Assembly: GCF_022919115.1 (NCBI RefSeq)
Contig: NZ_CP095072.1
Coordinates: 1,984,001-2,048,000 of the forward strand
Length of the DNA: 64,000 nt
Direction: 5' to 3'
Source: Gracilibacillus caseinilyticus
Lineage (GTDB): Bacteria > Bacillota > Bacilli > Bacillales > Amphibacillaceae
Shown: piece by piece, positions 57,257-64,000 of the stretch
Layout: each line of letters begins with the position of its first letter
Numbering within the stretch: position 1 is the stretch's first letter
Position numbers and translations under genes: made by a program
The notes under the pieces: generated by a model
Database searches by the model: none
What the model was told of the DNA's origin: nothing
The model's input: the letters and a program-made list of their open reading frames with translations, nothing else

Positions 57257-57541
57257 CTAGATAGAATAACACTTATCAATGTCTAAAGGCTGTAATAACA
57301 CTTTTTTTGTATACGCAATAAATTCCTTTAGGTGAAGAGATTTATTATGTGCTTCAATCGCTTCTTCTCCCTCCCATTTTTCAATCATAACGAATTCGTT
57401 TGTTTGACTAACACCTTTAAAGAGGGAGTAGCTAATATTCCCTTTTTCTGCCTGAGAAGCTTTAATGAGAGCGTTGACTTTCTCTTTGAAATCTTCAAGA
57501 TACAACGGATCTACTTGCATTCGAGCAATGATTATTATCAT
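57257..57541 (-). CDS. Antibiotic biosynthesis monooxygenase (ABM/YgiN-like) protein
   Basis: 94 residues from ATG 57541 (MIIIIARMQVDPLYLEDFKE). The small ferredoxin-like fold with SQAEKGNISYSLFKG, FVMIEKWEGEEAIEAHNKS and an H-x-K/E pattern at the end matches YgiN-type quinol monooxygenases. It lies 33 nt after the MDR reductase gene on the same strand. Together they suggest handling of quinones or similar electrophiles. Confidence 0.82.
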   Translation of the reverse strand: MIIIIARMQVDPLYLEDFKEKVNALIKASQAEKGNISYSLFKGVSQTNEFVMIEKWEGEEAIEAHNKSLHLKEFIAYTKKVLLQPLDIDKCYSI

Positions 57542-57574
57542 AATTTGCACACACTCCTCTCGGAAATAGCTCCA

Positions 57575-58594
57575 TTAGCCATTTTTAACTACTACTTTTC
57601 CAATCATTCTCCCAGTTTCTACTAAGTTGTGTGCCTTACGCAAATTTACCGCATTTAGAGGAGAGAAGCATTCTGTTAAAGTCGTACGAACCTTATCTTC
57701 ATCGATCAGCTGGCTAAGCTTTGTTAGAAGGTCATGTTGTTTTACCAAATCCTTTGTTTGGTACATAGAGCGAGTAAACATAAACTCCCATACAAATGTA
57801 ACACTTTTACTTTTTAATACATTGAGATCTAAAGGTTCATTATTTTCTACAATGGAACAAATCCTTCCTTGTGGCACTATAGCCTCACCCATGTTATCCC
57901 AATGTTGATCTGTATTATTTAGACAGAAAATATAATCCACATGATCTAAGCCAATTTCTTGTATTTGGGGGAGAAAGGACTGGTGATGATTGATGACTTC
58001 GTCTGCTCCGAGTTCCTGTACCCATTGCTTGCTTTCTTTTCTGGATGCAGTGGCAATCACCTTCAAGCCTGCCAATTTTGCTAACTGAACAGCAACAGAC
58101 CCAACTCCTCCTGCTCCACCTATAATGAGAATGGATTTTTGTTCATTTTCATTTTTCTTATTTAAGTCAATGCCTAATCGATCAAATAAGCCTTCCCAAG
58201 CTGTAATGGCGGTGAGTGGTAAAGCAGCTGATTCCGCAAAAGTTAACGACTTTGGTTTCGATCCGACAATTCTTTCATCAACTAAATGGTATTCACTATA
58301 AGTTCCTGGCCTTGTAATACTACCTGAATAATATACAGTATCACCTGGTTTAAATAACGTACAATCAGGTCCGACTTCTTCCACTATTCCAGAAGCATCC
58401 CACCCAAGTATTTTTGGTGTGTCTTCCTGTTTATCCTTCGGTGCCCGTACCTTAACGTCAACAGGGTTTATCGAGATAGCTTCAATCTTTACAAGTAGAT
58501 CCTTTTGATGGGGTACTGGTCTTTCAACGTTTACCTCCACAAGGCTTTCTTCATGTTCAATAGGTAAATATTTGTAGAGTCCTACAGCTTTCAT
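57575..58594 (-). CDS. Zinc-independent MDR-family quinone oxidoreductase / alcohol dehydrogenase-like
   Basis: 339 residues, medium-chain reductase. N-terminal GroES-like domain (ISINPVDVKVRAP, LGWDASGIVEEVG) and Rossmann motif IIGGAGGVGSVAVQLAKLAG for NADPH. Cys ligands of zinc-type alcohol dehydrogenases are absent, as in quinone oxidoreductases. ATG 58594 (MKAVGLYKYLP) is 9 nt after AAAGGAGG; ATG 58603 abuts it. It is transcribed divergently from the HxlR regulator at 58747, its likely controller. Confidence 0.87.
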   Translation of the reverse strand: MKAVGLYKYLPIEHEESLVEVNVERPVPHQKDLLVKIEAISINPVDVKVRAPKDKQEDTPKILGWDASGIVEEVGPDCTLFKPGDTVYYSGSITRPGTYSEYHLVDERIVGSKPKSLTFAESAALPLTAITAWEGLFDRLGIDLNKKNENEQKSILIIGGAGGVGSVAVQLAKLAGLKVIATASRKESKQWVQELGADEVINHHQSFLPQIQEIGLDHVDYIFCLNNTDQHWDNMGEAIVPQGRICSIVENNEPLDLNVLKSKSVTFVWEFMFTRSMYQTKDLVKQHDLLTKLSQLIDEDKVRTTLTECFSPLNAVNLRKAHNLVETGRMIGKVVVKNG

Positions 58595-58746
58595 TCCTAA
58601 CATCCTCCTTTAAAAATTCTTACAGCATTATTATATAAAGTAAAAATAAAGTTTGTAAGTAGGCACATTCTTGTAATCTAGATACATTTATGTTATTTAT
58701 ATGGAGTAGGATGGTAATAAAATACATTCGTGAGGTGTGTTAATTT

Positions 58747-59106
58747 ATGAGAAATAGAAAAAGTGGATACGGTTGTCCTGAAGGTTGTCCAGTAGAAGGG
58801 ACGCTTGATATTATAGGGGGAAAATGGAAAGGAGTAATTTTATTTCATCTTATTGATGGTAAAAAGAGATTTAACCAGCTTAGAAAGCTAATGCCAGGAG
58901 TTACGCAAAGAATGTTGACTCTTCAATTAAGGGAATTAGAAGAAGATGGCATTGTCCAACGAAAAGTGTATCCCGAGGTTCCGCCGAAAGTAGAGTATTC
59001 TATGACTGAATTCGGACGCACGTTAGAGCCCATTATCTTGTTAATGCGAGATTGGGGAGAGAATTATAAGAGAGTATTAAAAGAGGAAACATCAGAAATT
59101 AACTAA
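58747..59106 (+). CDS. HxlR-family regulator (first)
   Basis: 119 residues, winged helix-turn-helix of the MarR-like HxlR family: CPVEGTLDIIGGKWKGVILF, FNQLRKLMPGVTQRMLTLQL and YPEVPPKVEYSMTEFG. Three Cys cluster near the N-terminus (YGCPEGCPVEG) and include the conserved HxlR Cys that senses thiol stress in YodB/HypR. The divergent gene pair with the MDR reductase suggests it represses 58594-57257. The 143-nt intergenic region likely holds the operator, but I see no clear palindrome. Confidence 0.88.
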   Translation: MRNRKSGYGCPEGCPVEGTLDIIGGKWKGVILFHLIDGKKRFNQLRKLMPGVTQRMLTLQLRELEEDGIVQRKVYPEVPPKVEYSMTEFGRTLEPIILLMRDWGENYKRVLKEETSEIN

Positions 59107-59451
59107 CCCCACTGTTTAAAACTTCTTAGTTTCTATACCCGCACTGATTAAAGTTTTTATACAATATTTCTTCTGAAAATGGATGGATCGTAGACATTGC
59201 AGGTGTACAATAAATGGTAAACTGCTGTCAGGATTTTAAATGGAGAACGAGCATGCTACCGTGTGGAAGTTAAAAAATACACACTTTCGTAAAATAGTCA
59301 TGCTCGTAACGGCTCCGCGCAAATTAGATAGAACTATTCCATCGCAGGTGAGAGTATGTGCAATAAAATCATTTTGATTAAATGTAGAAGTGTGCTGTTA
59401 TGACATGTTCGATCGATATATTTTAACAATCGAGTTCTGTATAATCTTTAT
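59107..59451. other. Non-coding gap with one inverted repeat
   Basis: ACGAGCATG (59247-59255) and CATGCTCGT (59299-59307) are exact inverted repeats 43 nt apart. No ORF with a start signal and no other recognisable element is seen in this gap. Confidence 0.4.
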
Positions 59452-59793
59452 CTATTTTTCCTCCCATTGCCTCCCCCACGAGTACATTTCATACAAAACT
59501 TTGTGTAAGGATTTTCCTTTTTTAGTCAATTCATATTCCACGTGCGATGGTACAACTGGATAAACTGTTTTATTAATAATGTTCTTCTTTTCTAGTTTTT
59601 TTAAAGAACAAGTGAGTGTTTTTGCGCTTATCCCATTAAGACTTTCTAATAATTCTCCAAATCTTTTACATTCTCTATTCAAACTTAATATAATTTTATA
59701 ATTCCATTTTCCACCTACTGCGTCTAATGCATTACTAATAGGACATTTCGTTTCCTCCCATACTAAATCATAACTTTCTTCTTCTGCACACAT
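59452..59793 (-). CDS. HxlR-family regulator (second)
   Basis: 113 residues. ETKCPISNALDAVGGKWNYK, GISAKTLTCSLKKLEKKNII and YPVVPSHVEYELTKKG are the HxlR signatures; the conserved Cys precedes P-I-S. It ends in an aromatic helix (MYSWGRQWEEK). It is an orphan with no adjacent target on its strand; the divergent 647-residue gene at 60260 is a candidate target. AAGGGGGAAA before ATG. Confidence 0.88.
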   Translation of the reverse strand: MCAEEESYDLVWEETKCPISNALDAVGGKWNYKIILSLNRECKRFGELLESLNGISAKTLTCSLKKLEKKNIINKTVYPVVPSHVEYELTKKGKSLHKVLYEMYSWGRQWEEK

Positions 59794-60106
59794 TTAATTT
59801 CCCCCTTATAGAACTAGCAATCCATATACAAAAACATAGACTAAACGTCGGAACTTTGCAACACAGTTAGTAAAATAATCGTGAACATTTCTACTTACCT
59901 ATAGGTTACTATGTATAACAGATGTAATTAGAATAGAAGAATGTATCTACTTTTCAAAATATATCAATAAATCTATAATAGTTATGAACTATTGAAATTC
60001 CTTTTTTAGGGAAAATAATTATGAAAGGGGAGATGAAACAAAAAACATAATTTGAAAAAGGAGGGGTGAAATTTAATATTTTAAGGGTTTCATTGAAAAA
60101 TGGATA

Positions 60107-60149
60107 GGTCGTTACCTCCCGATGTTTGGCCGCATAAGAGATAACGACT
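60107..60149. promoter_or_regulatory. Imperfect hairpin in the 60260 leader
   Basis: GTCGTTACCTC pairs with GAGATAACGAC (10 of 11 with one C-A mismatch), loop about 18 nt. It lies 110 nt before the 647-residue gene and could be a leader structure or an operator. The rest of 59794-60259 is AT-rich, with nothing else I can name. Confidence 0.35.
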
Positions 60150-60259
60150 AACAGAAAGCGTTTTCTATTCTGTTTATACCATTTTATTATTTTTGAAATT
60201 CCTTATCAAGTTTTTTATCGTATTTTTTGCATTAAACTATAAAATGGGAGGATTTTCTA

Positions 60260-62203
60260 ATGGTAAAAACAAATGTGGATTATAAAAAAAGTCATTTATT
60301 GAAATCTGGTTATATAAAATTTAATGAAGGGCTATTGAAACGTGCTATTTTCTCCGATCTTTTAGATGCGATGGAAGAGCTAAGGATAAAAAAGACAAAA
60401 GAAATAGCTCCTACAGATGATGAGTTTACTAAAAATACGCCATACGTTATTTCTGAATACTATAAACTCGAAGATTTTTACGAACAAATTCGAAATGAAT
60501 TACTATTGTTGGTACAGGAATTTACAGATTTAGAAGTATTTCAAACACTTCTCCTTCATGAAATGAACAAGCTATTGGAACGAAAACAGGATTCCAGGAT
60601 TTTATTGGATAATGTATATCAAATTCTGTCGTTGCTCAATCTTCACCTAGAAGCATGTACTGAAAATAACCCAAATCATTCTAGTAAACTATATGTAAAA
60701 GATGATAATTTCTATTTAGGAATAACACTAGAAACTGGAAATGCCAATAATCTGCCACCTCAAGAATTGTCAAACTCCCAATATTTAAATATAATTAGCC
60801 AGCTTATCACAGACTTGAGAAAAGCCAGCCGTTTGCCTTCTTACGAGGAAAGACTTGCAATTCGTTTAGCATATGTATTATTAGAAAAAGGCCACAGACC
60901 GGATGGGGCAATTATTCCATGGGGAAATACAGGCTTTCGTGATGTTCAAACATATGCCTCCATTACAGACCCCGGTATAGGGCATTTATATGGAACTGTA
61001 AAATCTAATCAAGATCTACAAGGTGTTATTGTTCACATTGAACACCTTGAAAGAGGAAGGTATCAGGATCGTGAATTAGTTGAACCGTATCGTATACCTA
61101 ACTTCAATATTATTGGAAAAGTCAAATTGAATGTCGGAAACGATGCTCCTTCTTCGTCATATGTAGGTAGACCATTATTCGAAAGTGATTTTAAACCTTC
61201 TGCTGTGAAAACTGTTCATACATTGTCTGCAGCATGTTCAGCCATTTTTATGGATGGCTTAACGGAATGCAAATTAGCGATTGAAAATATGACTGCATCG
61301 GAAGCCATACAATTCCTGAAATATATGGCTGGTAATGTTAGAAGAGATCCACATACCCAAACATTAGCTGCTGCTTTTAACATCAATACGCCTATTTTAG
61401 ATGATCGTGAAAAAACAATGAATGAAAATGATGGTAAACCAAAATTAATTACAGATCGATTTGAAATTGGCATGATAGGAATCGAAATAGTGCAAGAAGG
61501 TGGCTTTGAGAAAGTAACTTGGGATGGAACAGCTAATACGTATCCAAGTAAGTGTGTAATTGAGCAACTTAGCTTTGCTGAAGCATTAACATTGGTTCAT
61601 AGAGCACATGAAAAGGGATTAATTACTTATTTCTCTGCAGGATTTAGATTCAATCACTTACCCCAGGTCATTTATACAGGAACTGATGGCATTGGGTTAG
61701 GTGGCGCACAAATTTTGCGTTATATGGACAAAAAAACCGGATATCATGGTCCTTTTAAAGAAGAGAACATTTCCAAAATAATTGAAATTAGAGAGAAGGT
61801 CACCAATGATACAAAAGGAAAAGCTGCCATTTTACTAAGTAGATTAGACCGTATGTACTTTGAAAAGTGTATTACTCCAGAAGATAATGAAAAACGGGAA
61901 TTACTATTTTTACAATTAAGGGATAATCAAACAGACGAACTAGTGACAACAATCCAAGATTTAGCACATATCGAGTCACTACCTATTGATATTACTCATC
62001 CACTAGCTAGTTGGGCACAACGCTTAGTATTAGCGAATAGCACATGTATGGCTGCACAAAATTTCGATAGTGAAAACCAATGGAAGGATTTTGTTGATTA
62101 TTTGCAATATGCTGTGGATAAACACGATTATGATCTATTGTCTGAACTTCTGTTCTCTATTCAGAATAAAAAAGTATTAACAAAAGAACCAGCGAATGTA
62201 TAA
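60260..62203 (+). CDS. Large cytosolic protein of unknown function
   Basis: 647 residues; I do not recognise the family. There is no signal or TM segment. Residues 1-190 are helical and charged. About 200-300 has RLAIRLAYVLLEKGHRPDGA, IPWGNTGFRDVQTYASITDP, GIGHLYG and VIVHIEHLERGRYQDREL, with several His/Asp suited to metal binding. About 430-500 reads FAEALTLVHRAHEKGLITYF-SAGFRFNHLPQVIYTGTDGI-GLGGAQILRYMD, a strand-helix-strand with a Gly-rich loop such as phosphate sites of TIM barrels. So it may be a barrel enzyme; this is only a fold-level guess. GGGAGGATTT precedes ATG. Codon use is AT-rich compared with the backbone genes. Confidence 0.75.
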   Translation: MVKTNVDYKKSHLLKSGYIKFNEGLLKRAIFSDLLDAMEELRIKKTKEIAPTDDEFTKNTPYVISEYYKLEDFYEQIRNELLLLVQEFTDLEVFQTLLLHEMNKLLERKQDSRILLDNVYQILSLLNLHLEACTENNPNHSSKLYVKDDNFYLGITLETGNANNLPPQELSNSQYLNIISQLITDLRKASRLPSYEERLAIRLAYVLLEKGHRPDGAIIPWGNTGFRDVQTYASITDPGIGHLYGTVKSNQDLQGVIVHIEHLERGRYQDRELVEPYRIPNFNIIGKVKLNVGNDAPSSSYVGRPLFESDFKPSAVKTVHTLSAACSAIFMDGLTECKLAIENMTASEAIQFLKYMAGNVRRDPHTQTLAAAFNINTPILDDREKTMNENDGKPKLITDRFEIGMIGIEIVQEGGFEKVTWDGTANTYPSKCVIEQLSFAEALTLVHRAHEKGLITYFSAGFRFNHLPQVIYTGTDGIGLGGAQILRYMDKKTGYHGPFKEENISKIIEIREKVTNDTKGKAAILLSRLDRMYFEKCITPEDNEKRELLFLQLRDNQTDELVTTIQDLAHIESLPIDITHPLASWAQRLVLANSTCMAAQNFDSENQWKDFVDYLQYAVDKHDYDLLSELLFSIQNKKVLTKEPANV

Positions 62204-62364
62204 ATGTACCCATCTATTGATGAAGTCAAAAGTGAAGAGCACTAGCACTGCCAATATAGGGAAGAATAGGGACAAAGTGAAATGAAAGGAAATTCTCTAG
62301 AACCATCAGAACCTTCAACTATCACCAACACAAAATATAAAAACGGCATGATTTAACTATTGGA

Positions 62365-62506
62365 ATGAGCCAACAAGAAATATACAATTTAATTGGCGAG
62401 TCAGGTGTGATGGGCTATGATGATGTGAATACTGAACCGATATTGCTCTATAATTTTGATTAAAACAAGACTATATGTATCCAATTCCGTTTTAAACGAG
62501 GACGGT
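62365..62506 (+). pseudogene. Remnant with BamE/SmpA-like motif
   Basis: MSQQEIYNLIGESGVMGYDD-VNTEPILLYNFD, a stop, then in the same frame NKTICIQFRFKRGR. The GMSxxEIYxLIGES pattern is that of BamE/SmpA-like domains of small lipoproteins. There is no signal peptide or ribosome site, and there are stops on both sides, so it is a broken gene. Nothing else in the 62204-62560 gap can be supported. Confidence 0.5.
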
Positions 62507-62570
62507 AGTCAGTCAACTATCATTTATCAGAGAACGGATCAACCAAGAGAAACAGTAAGGAATAAGCAGA

Positions 62571-62602
62571 AAAAGGCACCCACTAGAGGTGTCTTTTTTT
62601 GT
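62571..62602 (+). terminator. Intrinsic terminator
   Basis: AAAGGCACC (62572-62580) and AGGTGTCTTTTTTT (with a G-T pair) around CACTAG. It separates the broken gene from the next operon. Confidence 0.82.
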
Positions 62603-62744
62603 AGTAATGTAGAGAGAATTGGAGATTGTCGCAAAAATAGTCTAATGCCTTAATAGCAGATCAAGCTCCAAAGATTTGTCATATTAAATATATATCAGAT
62701 TAATTTCAAGATAATATATTTATTATCTCACTCATCACACACAA

Positions 62745-62773
62745 TAGACAAATAAAATGTAAATGCTTACAAT
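62745..62773 (+). promoter_or_regulatory. Sigma-A promoter with overlapping cre-like site
   Basis: TAGACA (62745-62750), 17 nt, TACAAT (62768-62773). The palindrome TGTAAATGCTTACA (62758-62771) matches the CcpA cre pattern TGTAAGCGNTTACA closely and covers the -10 region, so carbon catabolite repression of the sugar-sensing operon is likely. Confidence 0.6.
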
Positions 62774-62797
62774 GAAATAAGACAGGAGGCGATACCT

Positions 62798-63793
62798 ATG
62801 AAATACCTAAAAAAAGGGAGTCTGCTCATACTGTTTTTAGTACCTTTTTCCCTAATGATTTACTATGGAAAGGAAACATTTTATATTGAAAGTGAAATGA
62901 CGGCAGCGCATTCCTATGATTACCATTTTGTCCTGATTACAGAGGAAGTCGGCAATGATTATTGGCGACTGATTGAAAAAGGGGCAAAAGAAGCAGCCGC
63001 GAAGCATAATAGTTATTTAGAATATATTGGACCGAAAGTAACAGATACCGAGGAGCGGCTCGCCACGCTTGACCGCATGATAGCGGCGGGTGTTGATGGC
63101 ATTATTACAAAAGGAATGAATGACGACACCTTTCAGGAACTGATTCAAAAAGCAGCCAACCGCAATATTCCGGTTGCGACGGTAGATACCGATAATGCCC
63201 AAAGTGGCCGTGCTTTCTATGTGGGGACCAACAATTATCAGGCCGGCTATTTGGCTGGAAAGAGGTTAATCGAAGAAACAGAAGGCCCGCAAAAGGTTGG
63301 CGTCATTATCGGATTGTCCTCTGCGCAAAATCAAGTCGAGCGGCTTAATGGCTTCCGGGATTCGATTAATGAATCCAACCGCATTGAACTGATTGACGTA
63401 GCAGAATCCCATATAACCGAGTTAGGTGCAGCGCAAGCGACCTATCAGTTACTGAAGGTTCATCCTGATATTACCGCTTTTTTTGGCACGAGTGCACTTG
63501 ATGGCATCGGCATTGTCCAAGGGATCAAGGAGATGGAGCCGGTGCAGCGTCCTTACGTGATCGCGTTCGACATTTTACCAGAAACACTCGAAGAAATGGA
63601 AAAAGGGCACATTGACGCCACTGTTGCCCAGTATCCTGAAGAAATGGGGATACGAGCGGTTAACCTGATGTATCAATTGAAACAGCATCAGCACGTATCA
63701 CCGATTTACTTTACCGATACAGGCATCGTAGATTCTTCCGATATCCATAATGGAGAATTGATCGCACCAATCGAAGCAGGTGAAGCACAATGA
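62798..63793 (+). CDS. Membrane-anchored sugar-binding protein (RbsB/type 1 PBP family)
   Basis: 331 residues. One N-terminal TM/signal anchor (LLILFLVPFSLMIYYG), then a two-lobed periplasmic-binding fold: NDYWRLIEKGAKEAAAKHNS, AAGVDGIITKGMNDDTFQEL, TVDTDNAQSGRAFYVGTNNY and TAFFGTSALDGIGIVQGIKE. It lacks a lipobox Cys, so it seems TM-anchored. It overlaps a YesM-type kinase gene by 4 nt, so it probably acts as the external sugar sensor of that kinase, as in some Bacillus two-component loci, rather than only in an ABC transporter. ACAGGAGGCGA before ATG. Confidence 0.85.
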   Translation: MKYLKKGSLLILFLVPFSLMIYYGKETFYIESEMTAAHSYDYHFVLITEEVGNDYWRLIEKGAKEAAAKHNSYLEYIGPKVTDTEERLATLDRMIAAGVDGIITKGMNDDTFQELIQKAANRNIPVATVDTDNAQSGRAFYVGTNNYQAGYLAGKRLIEETEGPQKVGVIIGLSSAQNQVERLNGFRDSINESNRIELIDVAESHITELGAAQATYQLLKVHPDITAFFGTSALDGIGIVQGIKEMEPVQRPYVIAFDILPETLEEMEKGHIDATVAQYPEEMGIRAVNLMYQLKQHQHVSPIYFTDTGIVDSSDIHNGELIAPIEAGEAQ

Positions 63794-64000
63794 AGCAATG
63801 GTTCTATCATCATATCAGCGGACGGACGATTCAATCGAAGCTAACAGTTATTTTTGCCGTTATTATTCTATTATTTAATATTGTTACGATTTCCATTTAC
63901 GTCAGCTCCAATCAACTAATGAAGCAATACCATGACAGCTTTACCTCTCTACTGAGGCTCAATACGATTTCACAAACAGCGATCGAATTGTCTGATGCGA
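63790..64000 (+). CDS. YesM-type sensor histidine kinase, N-terminal part (runs off the window)
   Basis: 70 codons visible: MKQWFYHHISGRTIQSKLTV-IFAVIILLFNIVTISIYVSS and on. The ISGRTIQSKL start and single TM helix are typical of YesM-family kinases with extracellular sensor, HAMP and His_kinase domains that would follow. ATG 63790 overlaps the TGA of the binding-protein gene (ATGA). A response regulator is expected downstream. Confidence 0.75.
   Translation, partial: MKQWFYHHISGRTIQSKLTVIFAVIILLFNIVTISIYVSSNQLMKQYHDSFTSLLRLNTISQTAIELSDA

Overview
This window is a low-GC, endospore-forming, flagellated Firmicute chromosome. The run atpFHAGDC - ywzB - ywmB - murA - spoIID - spoIIQ - spoIIID - mbl - flhO - flhP - fabZ is the conserved Bacillus-type order. 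The acidic, Glu/Asp-rich secreted proteins and the cell-wall loci suggest a halotolerant Bacillaceae genus (Gracilibacillus/Oceanobacillus-like). The genus is an inference; no rRNA or tRNA gene is present to test it.

Layout. (1) 1-16.5 kb is the conserved backbone: end of the F1Fo ATP synthase operon, MurA, forespore/mother-cell engulfment genes, SpoIIID, Mbl, two flagellar rod/hook-basal-body genes and FabZ. A stretch of accessory DNA between spoIIQ and spoIIID carries an AimR (arbitrium receptor)-like TPR protein, a 15-codon ORF just behind it, and a 51-54-nt direct-repeat array. (2) 16.5-22.6 kb: a second array of about 52-nt units, a small lipoprotein, and a TetR - membrane-fusion lipoprotein - RND efflux operon with a candidate operator. 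(3) 22.6-24.2 kb: a graveyard of gene fragments. (4) 24.2-53.8 kb: a large cell-surface region. It holds two secreted enzymes built on the same SH3-like repeat pairs (an M14 carboxypeptidase and a GH73 glucosaminidase), a four-gene lipid-linked-sugar glycosylation operon, two MurJ/MviN-like flippases, two TagO-type initiating transferases, a UDP-ManNAc dehydrogenase next to TagA/WecG, a Wzy/WaaL-like protein, a CsaB pyruvyl transferase fused to a GT4 glycosyltransferase, an LCP ligase, an SLH-domain lytic transglycosylase and acyl-/acetyltransferases. Together these can make, pyruvylate and attach a secondary wall polymer that SLH proteins bind. A decayed secA2-SLAP pseudogene next to csaB suggests a lost accessory-Sec S-layer export system. 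(5) 53.9-59.8 kb: small conserved Bacillaceae proteins (DUF1659, DUF2922, YvrJ, DUF1540), an XRE-TPR regulator, a nitroreductase, and a quinone/electrophile-type detoxification locus (ABM monooxygenase, MDR reductase, two HxlR regulators). (6) 60.2-64 kb: a 647-residue protein I do not recognise, a broken gene, and the start of a sugar-binding-protein/YesM-type histidine kinase operon with a promoter overlapped by a cre-like site.

The most unusual non-coding feature is a family of five dispersed imperfect palindromes (about 105-275 bp) in intergenic spaces near 5.0, 10.2, 27.2, 42.2 and 52.4 kb. They share conserved terminal inverted repeats ending in a GATTATGT / ACATAATC motif, have two interchangeable arm types, and a central core that is inverted relative to its arms between copies.
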